Shown piece by piece: positions 7,186 through 15,905 of a stretch of DNA of 64,000 nt; position 1 is the first letter of the stretch, and the number at the start of each line of letters is the position of its first letter. The stretch is from Paractinoplanes abujensis (GTDB taxonomy: Bacteria > Actinomycetota > Actinomycetes > Mycobacteriales > Micromonosporaceae), in assembly GCF_014204895.1 (NCBI RefSeq), contig NZ_JACHMF010000001.1, positions 2,232,001-2,296,000 on the forward strand, given 5' to 3'. The notes under the pieces are model-generated. The model did no database searches. It saw only the letters and a program-made list of their open reading frames with translations, and had not been told where the DNA came from. Made by a program: the position numbers and the translations under genes.

Positions 7186-9741
7186 GTGCCGCAGCAACCG
7201 AGAACCGTCGATGCCGCGACCGTGTTGCCGGAACCGGAGGAGGCGGGCACCCTCGACGCCCTCGCCGGACAGCTGCGGGCCCTGAAACGATGGGCCGGGG
7301 ACCCCTCGTACGAGACCATCACCGCCCGGCTCAACCAGACCCGCCCGGCCACCGACCCCGCACGCAAGAACACCGTGGCCGACTGCTTCCGGCCCGGCCG
7401 GCGCCGCATCAACGCCGACCTGCTCGTCGCCGTCGTCGAAACCCTGCACCCGGACCCCGCATACGCCGCCCGGTGGCGGCAAACACTGCGCGTGATCGGT
7501 GGGCAAACCCAAGCCGCCTCGCAAGTCCGCGTCCAGAACACCCTGCCCGGCGACCTCGCCACCTTCACCGCCCGCACCACCGAACTGCAGCGCATCACCC
7601 ACGCCGCCGGCACCGGCGGACCGGCCGTCGTCACGATCGAAGGCATGCCCGGCGTCGGCAAAACCCAGCTGGCCGTGCACGCCGCGCACCGCCTCACCGC
7701 CCAGCACCAGTTCGACACCACCCTGTACGTCGACCTGCGCGGATTCCACCCCGACCCGGCCCTGCCCCCAGCCAGCCCCGCCGCCACCCTCGACGGATTC
7801 CTGCGGCTGCTCGGCGTGCCCGGCCCCACCATCCCGTACGACCTCACAGCCCGCTCCGCTTTGCTGCGCCACCACCTCACCGACCACCGGGCCCTCGTGG
7901 TGCTGGACAACGCCGCCGACGCCGAACAAGTCCTGCCGCTGCTGCCGGACACCCCGGGCAGCGTCACCCTCATCACCAGCCGGCGCGGCCTGACCACCCT
8001 GCCCACCACCGAGCACATCGTGCTCGACGTGTTCGACCCCGGCGACGCGATCACCCTGCTCACCCGCACCGCCCCCAGCGGTGACCCGGCCGCCGCAGCC
8101 CGCATCGCCCAACGCTGCGGCTACCTGCCCCTGGCCCTGGAACTGGTCACCGGCCACATGCGCGCCCAGCCCGGCTGGACCCTGACCGACCACGCCGACC
8201 GGCTCGACGAACGGCACCGCCACCGCCGCCTCGACACCGGCGTCGAACTCGCCCTCGATCTGTCCTACCAGCACCTCCCAGCCGACCGGCAGCGGGCGCT
8301 GCGCCTGCTCGCCCTGCACCCCGGGCCCGACCTCGACCCGTACGCGGTGGCCGCCCTCACCGGCCACGACCTCACCGAGGCCGGCGACCTGCTGCTCCAC
8401 CTGCACCGCGACCACCTGCTGCAACACCCCAGCCCCGGCCGCTACACCCTGCACGACCTGGTCCGCGCCCACGCCACCAGCCGCGCCGTCGACGAGGACC
8501 CACCACCGCAGCGCCGCGCCGCCCTGACCCGCCTGTTCGACCACTACCTGACCACCGCCGCCACGGCCATGGACACCCTGTTCCCGGCCGAAGCAGCCCG
8601 CCGCCCCCGCATCGCCGCCCCCGCCGTGACCAACCCCACGCTGCAGCAACCCGCAGCCGCCCACGCCTGGATCGACAACGAACTACCCGCGCTGCTGGCC
8701 GTCGCCGGTCACGCCACCGAACACGGCTGGCCCACCCACACCACCCACCTGTCGGCCACCCTGTACCGCTACCTCAGCGGCGGCTACCCCTACGCCGCGC
8801 TGACCCTGCACGACCTGGCCTGCCGAGCCGCCCAGCACACCGGCGACGTGGCCGCCCACGCCGACGCCCGCCTCGGCCTGGGCGTCGCCCACCTGCAACT
8901 CGGCCGCCCCGAACCCGCCGCCGACCACCTGCACCGCGCCGCCCAGCTGCACCAACAAGCCGGCAACCCCGCCGGCCAGGCCCGCGCCCTGGCCAACCTC
9001 GGCATCATCGACCAACGACAAGGCCGCTACGCCCAAGCCGCCGGCCACGTCCGGCACGCCTTCGAGCTCTACCACCGAGCCGCCGACGACATCGGTGAAG
9101 CCGCATCGCTGCTCACCCTGGGCTCCATCCACGAAAACCTCGACCAGAACGAAACCGCCGCCGAGTACCTGACGCAAGCCCACATCCTGTTCCAGCGGCT
9201 CGGCCACCCCGCCGGGCAAGCCGCCGCCCTCAACAGCCTCAGCCTCGTAGAAGGACGCATCGGCCGGTACGGACCCGCCGCCGACCACATCGAACAAGCC
9301 CTCGCCCTGTACCGCCGCCTCGGCAACCGCACCGGCGAAGCCTCCTGCCTGGACAGCCTGGGCACCCTGCACACCCGCCGCGGCCACCCCGACGCGGCCA
9401 CCACCGCCCACCGCCAAGCCCTGGCCATCCTGGCCGACATCGGCGAACGCCACGGCGAAGCCGACTCCCACAACGGTCTCGGCGAAGCCGCCCACGCCGC
9501 CGGCCACCCGGCCGAGGCAGTCACCCACCACAGCACCGCCCTCACCACCGCCGGCACACTCGGCCAACGCGACCAGCAGGCCCGCGCCCACGCCGGACTC
9601 GGACACGCCCACCACGACCTCGGCGACACCGCCCGCGCCGAACACCACTTCACCGCAGCCGCCCAGCTGTACGCCGACCTGGGCCTGCCGAAAGCCGCCG
9701 AGATCCGCGCACACCTCGACAACCTCCACCCACCCGCCTGA
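7186..9741 (+). CDS. STAND (NB-ARC) ATPase with C-terminal TPR repeats
   Basis: An 851-residue signalling ATPase. Residues 1-115 form a helical N-terminal region like those that precede NB-ARC domains in many actinomycete XRE/AfsR-like proteins. The Walker A GMPGVGKTQL starts near residue 153 and the Walker B ALVVLDNA lies near 235, followed by ITSRR (sensor) and a GLPLAL-like motif (GYLPLALEL). A winged-helix ARC2-like segment ends with LHDLVRAHA. From about residue 560 to the end there are tetratricopeptide repeats rich in GxA and YxxA motifs. There is no SARP DNA-binding domain, so this is an AfsR-like ATPase without the activator part. STAND proteins act as regulators or in abortive-infection defence; which applies here is open. 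The GTG start is preceded by TAACCT six bases upstream, which fits a leaderless transcript. Confidence 0.85.
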   Translation: MPQQPRTVDAATVLPEPEEAGTLDALAGQLRALKRWAGDPSYETITARLNQTRPATDPARKNTVADCFRPGRRRINADLLVAVVETLHPDPAYAARWRQTLRVIGGQTQAASQVRVQNTLPGDLATFTARTTELQRITHAAGTGGPAVVTIEGMPGVGKTQLAVHAAHRLTAQHQFDTTLYVDLRGFHPDPALPPASPAATLDGFLRLLGVPGPTIPYDLTARSALLRHHLTDHRALVVLDNAADAEQVLPLLPDTPGSVTLITSRRGLTTLPTTEHIVLDVFDPGDAITLLTRTAPSGDPAAAARIAQRCGYLPLALELVTGHMRAQPGWTLTDHADRLDERHRHRRLDTGVELALDLSYQHLPADRQRALRLLALHPGPDLDPYAVAALTGHDLTEAGDLLLHLHRDHLLQHPSPGRYTLHDLVRAHATSRAVDEDPPPQRRAALTRLFDHYLTTAATAMDTLFPAEAARRPRIAAPAVTNPTLQQPAAAHAWIDNELPALLAVAGHATEHGWPTHTTHLSATLYRYLSGGYPYAALTLHDLACRAAQHTGDVAAHADARLGLGVAHLQLGRPEPAADHLHRAAQLHQQAGNPAGQARALANLGIIDQRQGRYAQAAGHVRHAFELYHRAADDIGEAASLLTLGSIHENLDQNETAAEYLTQAHILFQRLGHPAGQAAALNSLSLVEGRIGRYGPAADHIEQALALYRRLGNRTGEASCLDSLGTLHTRRGHPDAATTAHRQALAILADIGERHGEADSHNGLGEAAHAAGHPAEAVTHHSTALTTAGTLGQRDQQARAHAGLGHAHHDLGDTARAEHHFTAAAQLYADLGLPKAAEIRAHLDNLHPPA

Positions 9742-9794
9742 CCGGCCCGACCCACCACCCCGGCCGGCGCCACCCCACATCCGGCACAATCCCG

Positions 9795-10308
9795 GTGGTG
9801 AAACGCGCCGACAACTGGGCCGGCGGCTTCCACGAACTGACCCTGGAACTGGGGCCCTGCGACGACCGGGCCCTGCGAGCACTGTGGCCAGCCGCCGGGG
9901 TGCCGGGATCACACCGGCCGCCGCGAACCCGCCCTGAACGCGGCCCCCCTGCACGAACACGGCCACCTGCGCGGCACCCTGACCCTGCCCGCGGCGCCCG
10001 CGCCGTGTGCGGTTCCTTCCTCACCCGCTGGGCCGGCCAAGGCACCGACGAGCTCGAGCTCTACCTGCCGACGGGCTCGCCGGCCCGCACGGACAACCGG
10101 GTCGGCGGCTTCCCGTTCGGCCCCGGCGGCGGCCCGGCCTCACTGGCCTGGCGCGCCACACGGGACCGCCGGCGCCGTGCACACCGACGTGCCGCTGCAA
10201 CGCGCACTCATCGGCTTCGAGCTCGACGACCAGTCCATCGCCGGAGGCTGGGCCGCCGTCCTCACCCCAGGCCCGCACGGCCTCACCTACCGCCCCGCCA
10301 CCGCCTGA
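9795..10308 (+). pseudogene. Frameshifted remnant of an unknown small protein gene
   Basis: Coding signal runs from GTG 9795/9798 to TGA 10306-10308, but only by switching reading frame about three times. Frame one gives VKRADNWAGGFHELTLELG, a different frame gives TGRREPALNAAPLHEHGHL, the first frame returns with FLTRWAGQGTDELELYLP, and the second ends with ALIGFELDDQSIAGGWAAVL. Joined together these read like one soluble protein of about 170 residues. Either the gene is decayed or the assembly contains several indels. No family was recognised. It directly follows the STAND ATPase gene (53 bp gap), so it may have been an operon partner. Confidence 0.6.
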
Positions 10309-10328
10309 CCCGGCCGGCACCCGGGCGA

Positions 10329-10688
10329 TCAGGCGTTACGGGCGGCCTCCCGGCGGCCCCGCTTGCCCAACGGCACCTCCGCCATGTCCACGGCCTGCAC
10401 CGTCACATTCTTGATCGGATAACCGTGCCCGGCCATCCACTCCTCCGCCTTGATCTGCGCCCGCACCGCCGCCTGCGGCACCTCGTCGGCCCCGCCCACC
10501 TCCTCGGCGAACCGGAACGTGAAGAACGGCCGCGCCGGCACGTCATAAGCCAGATAACCCTCGGGCGTGTACTGCGTATTCATGAAATCGTGCTCAGCCG
10601 ACGCCGCCACCAGCGCAGCCACCTGCTCCGCGCTCAGCTTGCCGAAACTGCCCCGCACAGTCACCCGGACAGCCCGCCCCATGATCAT
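10329..10688 (-). CDS. DUF6204-like small protein
   Basis: A 119-residue soluble protein starting with GRAVRVTVRGSFGKLSAEQ and containing YDVPARPFFTFRF. This resembles a small conserved actinomycete family (DUF6204 as I remember it) of unknown function. The predicted fold is a compact alpha/beta domain with a lysine/arginine-rich C terminus. The first ATG is used here; a second ATG two codons downstream is better placed relative to an AAGGGG sequence, so the true start is uncertain by six bases. It is intact, unlike the pseudogene that converges on it. Confidence 0.7.
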   Translation of the reverse strand: MIMGRAVRVTVRGSFGKLSAEQVAALVAASAEHDFMNTQYTPEGYLAYDVPARPFFTFRFAEEVGGADEVPQAAVRAQIKAEEWMAGHGYPIKNVTVQAVDMAEVPLGKRGRREAARNA

Positions 10689-10756
10689 CTACCCCTTCGC
10701 CGCGACGATGCCGACGGCCAGTATCAACCCCGCACCACCCCAACGAAACCCGTTTA

Positions 10757-11293
10757 TCACGGCCAGCCCACCTCATCCAGAAACTCGTCGACCGCCACCA
10801 CGACCCGCGCCAGCACCGCAATCGTGTCCGTCAACGGCCCCGGCACGAACATCGCATCATCAGCCGCCGGCACCTCCACCACATAAGGCGACAACCGCCG
10901 CGCCAAAGCCCGATCCCAGAACGTGTCAGCCGTGCCACCCACCAGCAGAAACGGTGCCGTCGCCCGCTCCAGCGCCGCCGGCACCCACGGCACCGTCAAA
11001 AACGGCGTCAACCACACCGCCGGCAAACTCCGCTCCGCCGCCAACCCCGCCGCGAACGACCCCAACGACTTCCCGATCAGCAAAGGCTGCCCCGGCAGAG
11101 CATCAAGCACCGGCCGCACCTGCGAACACACCCACGACTCCACCCGCGGCTCGAACAACTCCGCCGGAGGCGCACCCGTCCAATCGTGACGGTGCACCGT
11201 CGCACCCCGGAACGCCGGCACATCCCCCGCATACATCAACAAGCCCGCGGCACTGCCGAACCTGCTCCCCGGAACCACCACAGCATCGGCCAT
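10757..11293 (-). CDS. Small alpha/beta hydrolase, catalytic His apparently replaced
   Basis: A 178-residue alpha/beta-hydrolase-fold protein. The nucleophile elbow GKSLGS is near residue 93, and a GTADTFWD acidic-residue loop follows. In most relatives of this short family the end of the core reads ADHGMF; here the same place reads ADDAMF, so the expected catalytic histidine is an aspartate. The base sequence at that codon is clear in the window (GAT). The protein may therefore be inactive, or another residue may serve. The start is ATG 11293. It lies between two disrupted genes but is itself uninterrupted. Confidence 0.75.
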   Translation of the reverse strand: MADAVVVPGSRFGSAAGLLMYAGDVPAFRGATVHRHDWTGAPPAELFEPRVESWVCSQVRPVLDALPGQPLLIGKSLGSFAAGLAAERSLPAVWLTPFLTVPWVPAALERATAPFLLVGGTADTFWDRALARRLSPYVVEVPAADDAMFVPGPLTDTIAVLARVVVAVDEFLDEVGWP

Positions 11294-11302
11294 GCGCAGA
11301 CG

Positions 11303-11851
11303 CTAACCGGGCGCGAACCGGAAAGCGATGCCCCGCGGATCGGCAACCTCCACCAACCCCGACACCTCGACGAACTCCCCCAGCCGGGCCAACGCCGCCC
11401 CCGCCGACCCCACCTCACTGAGCTGCACCGTGACACCCGAAAAAACCAGCCACGACTCCACCGAGAACTCGTCCGGCCCCAACCCGTCAAGATCACCCGA
11501 CAGGGTGGCGGCCACCCGTACCCGAGCACCCCGCTGCTCCACCACCCGTACGGAAACCCGGTCGTAACGATGATGACCACGCCACCGCACCGAAGCCTCC
11601 ACCGGCTCCGCGAACGACCCGCACACCACCTCGAGCCCCGCCACCGACCGCCAATCCGCCACCGCCCACGGCAACCAATCCAGATCGAGCACCACCGGCT
11701 CACCCTCGACCGGCGCCAACGGCACCACACACGTCCACGTCAACGCCGCCGGCAACCCCACCACCGGATTGTCGAACAGCAGCCCCGACCAGACACCGTC
11801 CCCACCCGCAACCAGAGCGCAGGCCTCCAGCCCACCCTTGTCGTCAGCCAC
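11303..11851 (-). CDS. Hypothetical protein, about 182 aa
   Basis: I do not recognise this gene. The predicted protein (GTG 11851) is soluble, rich in beta-strand-forming residues and tryptophan (for example WLPWAVADWRSV), and ends with DPRGIAFRFAPG. It has no signal peptide, no transmembrane segment and no recognisable catalytic motif. Its stop lies 10 bp before the start of the small hydrolase on the same strand, so the two are probably co-transcribed. The upstream limit is uncertain because the open frame continues into the disrupted methyltransferase region; GTG 11851 is the first plausible start after that gene ends. Confidence 0.55.
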   Translation of the reverse strand: MADDKGGLEACALVAGGDGVWSGLLFDNPVVGLPAALTWTCVVPLAPVEGEPVVLDLDWLPWAVADWRSVAGLEVVCGSFAEPVEASVRWRGHHRYDRVSVRVVEQRGARVRVAATLSGDLDGLGPDEFSVESWLVFSGVTVQLSEVGSAGAALARLGEFVEVSGLVEVADPRGIAFRFAPG

Positions 11852-11883
11852 GGCCGGGAGTTTGCCACAGCCCCCCGACACCC

Positions 11884-12620
11884 TCAGCGCACGGCCACCG
11901 TCACCACAGGACTGCTCGCCCCCAGCAGACTCCGCTCCCCCTCCACCTCCCGCACCATCTCCAACAACACCGCAGACCCCGCCAAGAACCCCGCCCGCGC
12001 CGGCCCGCTCATCCACAACGGACCCTCCACCGACACCAGCCGCCACCGGCAAACCCGCCTCGCCCACCTCACCGGCCGGAGGAGACGGCCGGTGAAAATA
12101 CGCACTCGTGAACCACCGCGAACCCGCACCAGGACTCCCGTGCCGCCGTCCGCCACAGTCCGCTCCACCATCGGCCGGAACTCCGGATCCCGGACGTAAC
12201 CCTTCACGAAACCGTCGAACAACGACGCGAACGGGCTGATAGTCGCGGCCACCACCAACCCACCCGGCCGCACCACCCGCGCGGCGACCCGATCGGCCCG
12301 CCGCTGCGAGTGATAGAGCGGACCCAGCAGCAACACTCCCGCGCATCCCCCTGCACAGCCTCGACCCCGTCGAGTGAACCCGCCACGACCGCGTGCTCGG
12401 CGACCGGATCCACCACAGGGGACCCGATAGCCCGCCGCGGCCAGCGGCTGCGCGGAGACCCGGTCGCCCCACCCACGTCCAGCACCACCGTGGGCGCCGG
12501 CGGCAAAGTCCGCACCAGCACATCCCACGTCCGCAGGAACTCCAGCCGCCCCGCCCCGGCCGCCGGCCCATCCCGCTCGCCGCCCCGCCGGTAGTAGTCG
12601 AGGATCTCCTTGTCCACCAT
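11884..12620 (-). pseudogene. Frameshifted SAM-dependent methyltransferase
   Basis: The N terminus, from ATG 12620, reads MVDKEILDYYRRGGERDG and reaches the SAM-binding motif VVLDVGGATG. Past that point the coding signal jumps between three frames: PLAAAGYRV, then VVDPVAEH and GVEAVQGDARE, then LLLGPLYHSQ and VVRPGGLVVAATIS, then WFTSAYFHRP, and back. All pieces match the order of a class I methyltransferase of about 260 residues, with a short deletion before VVRPGG. At least four indels are needed, so the gene is decayed, or this part of the assembly is error-prone. The last frame ends at 11884. Confidence 0.7.
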
Positions 12621-12624
12621 GCGG

Positions 12625-12653
12625 CCGGCACCGGCACCGGCACCGGCACCGGG
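12625..12653. repeat. Short hexanucleotide repeat (CCGGCA)x4
   Basis: Four perfect copies of CCGGCA plus a partial fifth lie directly upstream of the methyltransferase pseudogene start. If translated from an upstream ATG on the minus strand they give a GAGAGA run, which I regard as not coding. Simple slippage-prone repeat. Confidence 0.7.
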
Positions 12654-12663
12654 CAATCCTTTT

Positions 12664-13014
12664 CCCGTACGGGACCCGCCTGTCTCAGTTCTGGGTTCGG
12701 GGCGAGGGCGGCCCGAAGGGTCGCTCTTCCGTTATGTCGTTGATCTCTGCGTGTAAGGCATCCTAGGAAGATAGGAAGTTAGAGCTGACCGCGAGCTTGA
12801 CCGTCGGCTGTGCGCATCGGTCGATGGGGGCAAGAGCGGGTGGAGCAGCCCGGCGCGGCGCCGGTGCGGGATGGACCCCGGTCGTGCGAACGGCCGGCCC
12901 GGCCGACCAAGGGGCCGGAAGGGACAGGGCCGGGGTGCCGGTCCGGCAGATGTGGCCGACGCATCAAGCCGAATCGCTTTGTGGAGCACCCGCTCCTGAG
13001 GCACGGTGAAGCGC
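12664..13014. other. Noncoding interval between pseudogene and thioesterase
   Basis: About 350 bp with no convincing gene. It contains the CCTAGG-type motif at 12754-12778 and otherwise GC-rich sequence without clear hairpins. The palindromic octamer context CCCGTACGGG occurs at its left end. Confidence 0.5.
12754..12778. promoter_or_regulatory. CCTAGG-type motif, copy 1 (TAAGGCATCCTAGGA)
   Basis: The 15-mer TAAGGCATCCTAGGA is followed by a second TAGGAAG, giving two TAGGAAG direct repeats eight bases apart. The identical 15-mer recurs at 29910 and a close variant lies at 45243. It sits between the methyltransferase pseudogene and the thioesterase gene. Operator-like (GntR or PadR type) by appearance only. 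Confidence 0.45.
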
Positions 13015-13806
13015 ATGAAGACCTTCACGGAGGCGACCGCCGTGGTCGCCGCGGACGGGGCCCTGGAGGCCGACCTCGACGCCGGGTGGGCGATCGGCGA
13101 CAAGCTGCACGGCGGCTACCTGATGGCGATCCTCGGGCGCGCGGTCGCCACGACGGCCGAGCATCCGCACCTGGTCTCGATGACCACGACGTTCCTGCGC
13201 CCACCGGCCGCGGGCCGGGCCCGGGTGACCGTGGAGCTGCTGCGGGCCGGGCGCACCGCGGGCCAGTACCGGGCCCGGCTGGAGCAGGACGGGCAACCGT
13301 GCGCGGAGGCGCTCGTGACCCAGGGCCTGCTCGACCGGTCGCAGCCCTGGTGGGGCCGGGCCAAACCGCCCGCGCTGCCCGCCGAGGACGAATGTGTCCG
13401 GCTGCCCGCGCAGGCCCCCGGCTCGCCGTTCCCGGTGCCGCTGCTCGACCTCGTGGAGCACCGGCTCGACCCGGCCGTCCTCGGGTTCGCCGCGGGGCAG
13501 CCGTCGCCGGACGGGCAGACCGCCGGCTGGCTGCGGTTCGCCGACGGCGCCGACTGGGATCCGCTGAGCCTGCTGATCGCGACCGATCCCGCTCCCCCGA
13601 TCTCGCTCACCCTGGGCCTGACGGGCTGGGCGCCGACGCTGAGCCTGACCGCGTACGTGCGGCGCCTGCCCGCCCCGGGCCCGCTGCGCTTCGCCATGCG
13701 CTCCAGCGAGATCACCTCGGGCCGGATGGACGAGATCGTCGAGGTGTGGGACGCGGCCGACACGCTCGTGGCCCAGGCGACCCAGTTGGCCGCCGTCCGT
13801 GTCTAA
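13015..13806 (+). CDS. Acyl-CoA thioesterase-like protein (double hotdog)
   Basis: A 263-residue protein with the features of the actinobacterial thioesterase family of TesB-like double-hotdog proteins. The N-terminal hotdog contains LHGGYLMAILGRA, the central helix motif of acyl-CoA thioesterases, and FLRPPAAGRARVTVELLRAGRT. The second hotdog contains SLTAYVRRLPAPGPL. It probably hydrolyses acyl-CoA esters in the cytoplasm. ATG 13015 follows GGTGAAG, a weak ribosome binding site; GTG 13006, three codons earlier, is possible. The acetyltransferase gene begins 11 bp downstream. Confidence 0.82.
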   Translation: MKTFTEATAVVAADGALEADLDAGWAIGDKLHGGYLMAILGRAVATTAEHPHLVSMTTTFLRPPAAGRARVTVELLRAGRTAGQYRARLEQDGQPCAEALVTQGLLDRSQPWWGRAKPPALPAEDECVRLPAQAPGSPFPVPLLDLVEHRLDPAVLGFAAGQPSPDGQTAGWLRFADGADWDPLSLLIATDPAPPISLTLGLTGWAPTLSLTAYVRRLPAPGPLRFAMRSSEITSGRMDEIVEVWDAADTLVAQATQLAAVRV

Positions 13807-13817
13807 GGTGTGACTCT

Positions 13818-14363
13818 GTGATCACAGTTGCCCGGCCCGAGGACCGTCAGGCCGTCGTCGACACGCTGGTGACCGCGTTCGCGGGCGACCCCGCGCTGCG
13901 GTACGTGTTCCCCGACGACGACACCTACGCGCAGTACGCCGCCGTGTTCTTCGGGTTCTGCTTCGACAAGCGTGTCCACCAGCGTTCGATCTGGACGATC
14001 CACGACGGGGCGGCCACCGCGATCTGGGAACCGCCGGACACCGCGCACCCCGGCGGCGACCTGACCGGCGAGGTGCCCGACGACATGCTCAAACGGCTCC
14101 GCGCGTACGACGAGGCCGTGCAGGCCGCCCTGCCACCGGGCCCGTTCTGGTATCTGGGGGTGCTCGGCACTCATCCCGGCTTCACGGGGCGGCGCTGGGC
14201 GCAGGCGGTCATGCACGCCGGGCTCGACCGGGCCGAGGCCGACGGGCTGCCCGCCGTGCTCGAGACCAGCCAACCCGCCAACGTCGGTTTCTACCGCAGA
14301 GCGGGCTGGCGGGTCGTCACCGAACTGACCGACCCCCTCCCCATCTGGGTCATGCGGAGGTGA
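13818..14363 (+). CDS. GNAT-family N-acetyltransferase
   Basis: A 181-residue GNAT protein. It starts VITVARPEDRQAVVDTLVTAF and carries WYLGVLGTHPGFTGRRWAQAVM, the beta4 strand and acetyl-CoA pyrophosphate loop (a variant of Q/RxxGxG/A). It ends with LETSQPANVGFYRRAGW, typical of the family C terminus. The substrate is unknown. GTG 13818 has no Shine-Dalgarno; a TAAGGT box ends eight bases upstream, so a leaderless transcript is likely even though the thioesterase gene lies close upstream. Confidence 0.85.
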   Translation: MITVARPEDRQAVVDTLVTAFAGDPALRYVFPDDDTYAQYAAVFFGFCFDKRVHQRSIWTIHDGAATAIWEPPDTAHPGGDLTGEVPDDMLKRLRAYDEAVQAALPPGPFWYLGVLGTHPGFTGRRWAQAVMHAGLDRAEADGLPAVLETSQPANVGFYRRAGWRVVTELTDPLPIWVMRR

Positions 14364-14449
14364 GCGCGGGCCTCGCCGTGCGTACGGGGGTCCGCACGGG
14401 GCCCGGAGATCGTTTAAGGTGTCCGGGCTGCACGTAAACGGGGGGAACG

Positions 14450-15226
14450 TTGAAGCGCTACGCACCGGCCTTGATCGCTGTGACCGTCCTGCTGGCCGGC
14501 TGCGCCCCGACGGTGGGCATCCGCGCCGCGGGCGGCGCCGGGGCCCCGCGGGCCGAGGGGTCCGCCTCCCCCGCTCCGCAGGCCTCGCCGGGCACCGCGG
14601 CGATCGACACGTTCAGGGCCGCCCTGCGCAAGACCCACGCCGCCACCTACAAGTTCAGTGTGAGCAGCGACCTGCCCGACAAGGCCCGCGTCACCGGCAC
14701 CGGCACGTTCGACCGGGCCGGCAAGAAGCTGCAGACCAACCTGAAATACACCGGCGGTATCAACCCGCACACGACCCAGTCCGTCGTGATCGGCAACCAC
14801 CTCTACCAGAAGCAGCCCGGCGACAGCCGCTGGGTGCACCTGAACATGGCCAAACTCAAGAAGTACAAATCCACCATGCAGGTCAGCCTGGCCGACCCGG
14901 TGGGGCTGGCCGCGTTCAGCGGCGCGATCAAGACCGTCCGGCAGACCGGCCCGAACAAGTGGGCAGGCACGTTCGACCCCAACCCGGCCGACACCGACGA
15001 GTTCCTGCCGCTCGGCGCACCCAGCATCGTCGTGTTCAGCATCCTCGGCCCGGACGCCGACTTCAGCGCTACCACCGACGCCAACGGCTGGGTCACGGTC
15101 ATCAACGCCAAGGTCACCGCGGACGAGACGGTCAAGATGACCACCAAGTTCACCGGGCACGGCCAGTCCGCGGGAATCAAGAAGCCGTCCCGTACGGGCG
15201 AGGCCGCCGATTTCTACTACGACTGA
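14450..15226 (+). CDS. LppX/LprG-like lipoprotein
   Basis: A 258-residue secreted lipoprotein. The signal peptide ends in a lipobox LLAG followed by Cys at about residue 18. A linker rich in Ala, Gly and Pro follows. The mature domain has the alternating strand pattern of the LolA/LppX fold (TYKFSVSSDLPD, GTGTFDRAGKKLQTNLKY, VVIGNHLYQK). Proteins of this type bind lipids or act as sensors at the outer face of the membrane. The start is TTG 14450, chosen because of a GGGGGAA site just upstream and because it gives a complete signal peptide. Confidence 0.8.
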   Translation: MKRYAPALIAVTVLLAGCAPTVGIRAAGGAGAPRAEGSASPAPQASPGTAAIDTFRAALRKTHAATYKFSVSSDLPDKARVTGTGTFDRAGKKLQTNLKYTGGINPHTTQSVVIGNHLYQKQPGDSRWVHLNMAKLKKYKSTMQVSLADPVGLAAFSGAIKTVRQTGPNKWAGTFDPNPADTDEFLPLGAPSIVVFSILGPDADFSATTDANGWVTVINAKVTADETVKMTTKFTGHGQSAGIKKPSRTGEAADFYYD

Positions 15227-15263
15227 GCACGTCGCCGGACTGCTGCCCGCCGGCGCGCCGCGG

Positions 15264-15905
15264 GTGGCGATCGACGGCGTGGACGGTGTCGGCAAGACCA
15301 CCTTCGCCCGCGCCCTGGCCCGCACGCTGCGCGACCGCGGCCGCCCCGTCGTGCACATCTCGGCCGACGACTTCCTCAACCCGGCTTCCGTGCGCCACCG
15401 GCGCGGCCGCCGGTCACCCGAGGGGTTCTGGCTCGACAGCTACAACTATGGCGCGCTGCTGAGCGACGTGCTGCTGCCCCTGGGCCCCGGCGGCGACCGC
15501 CGCTTCCGCCGGGCCGCGCACGACCTGCGTACGGACCGAGCACTTGACCTGCCCCGGGAAACCGCCCCCGAGGACGCCGTCCTGATCGTCGACGGCCTGT
15601 TCCTGCACCGCGACGAGTTGCGCGGCTGCTGGGAGTTCACCGTCTTCCTGCACGCCCCGTTCGAGGTGACGGTGGCGCGGATGGCGGCCCGCGACGGCAG
15701 TCATCCCGACCCGGGACACCCCAGCCAGGCCCGTTACGTGGGCGGGCAGCGGCTCTACTTCGCCGCCTGTGACCCGATGAGCAGGGCGGACGTGGTCATC
15801 GACAACACGGGGCCGGAAACCTGTCCGGATCCGTGGGCCGGCTCCGTTCCTGTGGTGACCCGACCGAACGAGCAGTGGAGCGCAACATGCCGAGGTACCT
15901 CCTGA
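15264..15905 (+). CDS. Uridine-kinase-like P-loop kinase
   Basis: A 213-residue P-loop protein. The Walker A GVDGVGKTT starts at about residue 5, ISADDFLNP follows the first strand, and VLIVDGLFLHRDEL gives the Walker-B-like strand; this is the pattern of the uridine kinase/phosphoribulokinase group. It probably phosphorylates a small molecule. The start is uncertain: relatives usually have 15-20 more residues before the P-loop, but no standard start codon exists between the previous gene and GTG 15264. The last 25 residues are atypical, and the gene overlaps the downstream DGPF gene by 19 bp, so the true C terminus may differ. Confidence 0.7.
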   Translation: MAIDGVDGVGKTTFARALARTLRDRGRPVVHISADDFLNPASVRHRRGRRSPEGFWLDSYNYGALLSDVLLPLGPGGDRRFRRAAHDLRTDRALDLPRETAPEDAVLIVDGLFLHRDELRGCWEFTVFLHAPFEVTVARMAARDGSHPDPGHPSQARYVGGQRLYFAACDPMSRADVVIDNTGPETCPDPWAGSVPVVTRPNEQWSATCRGTS

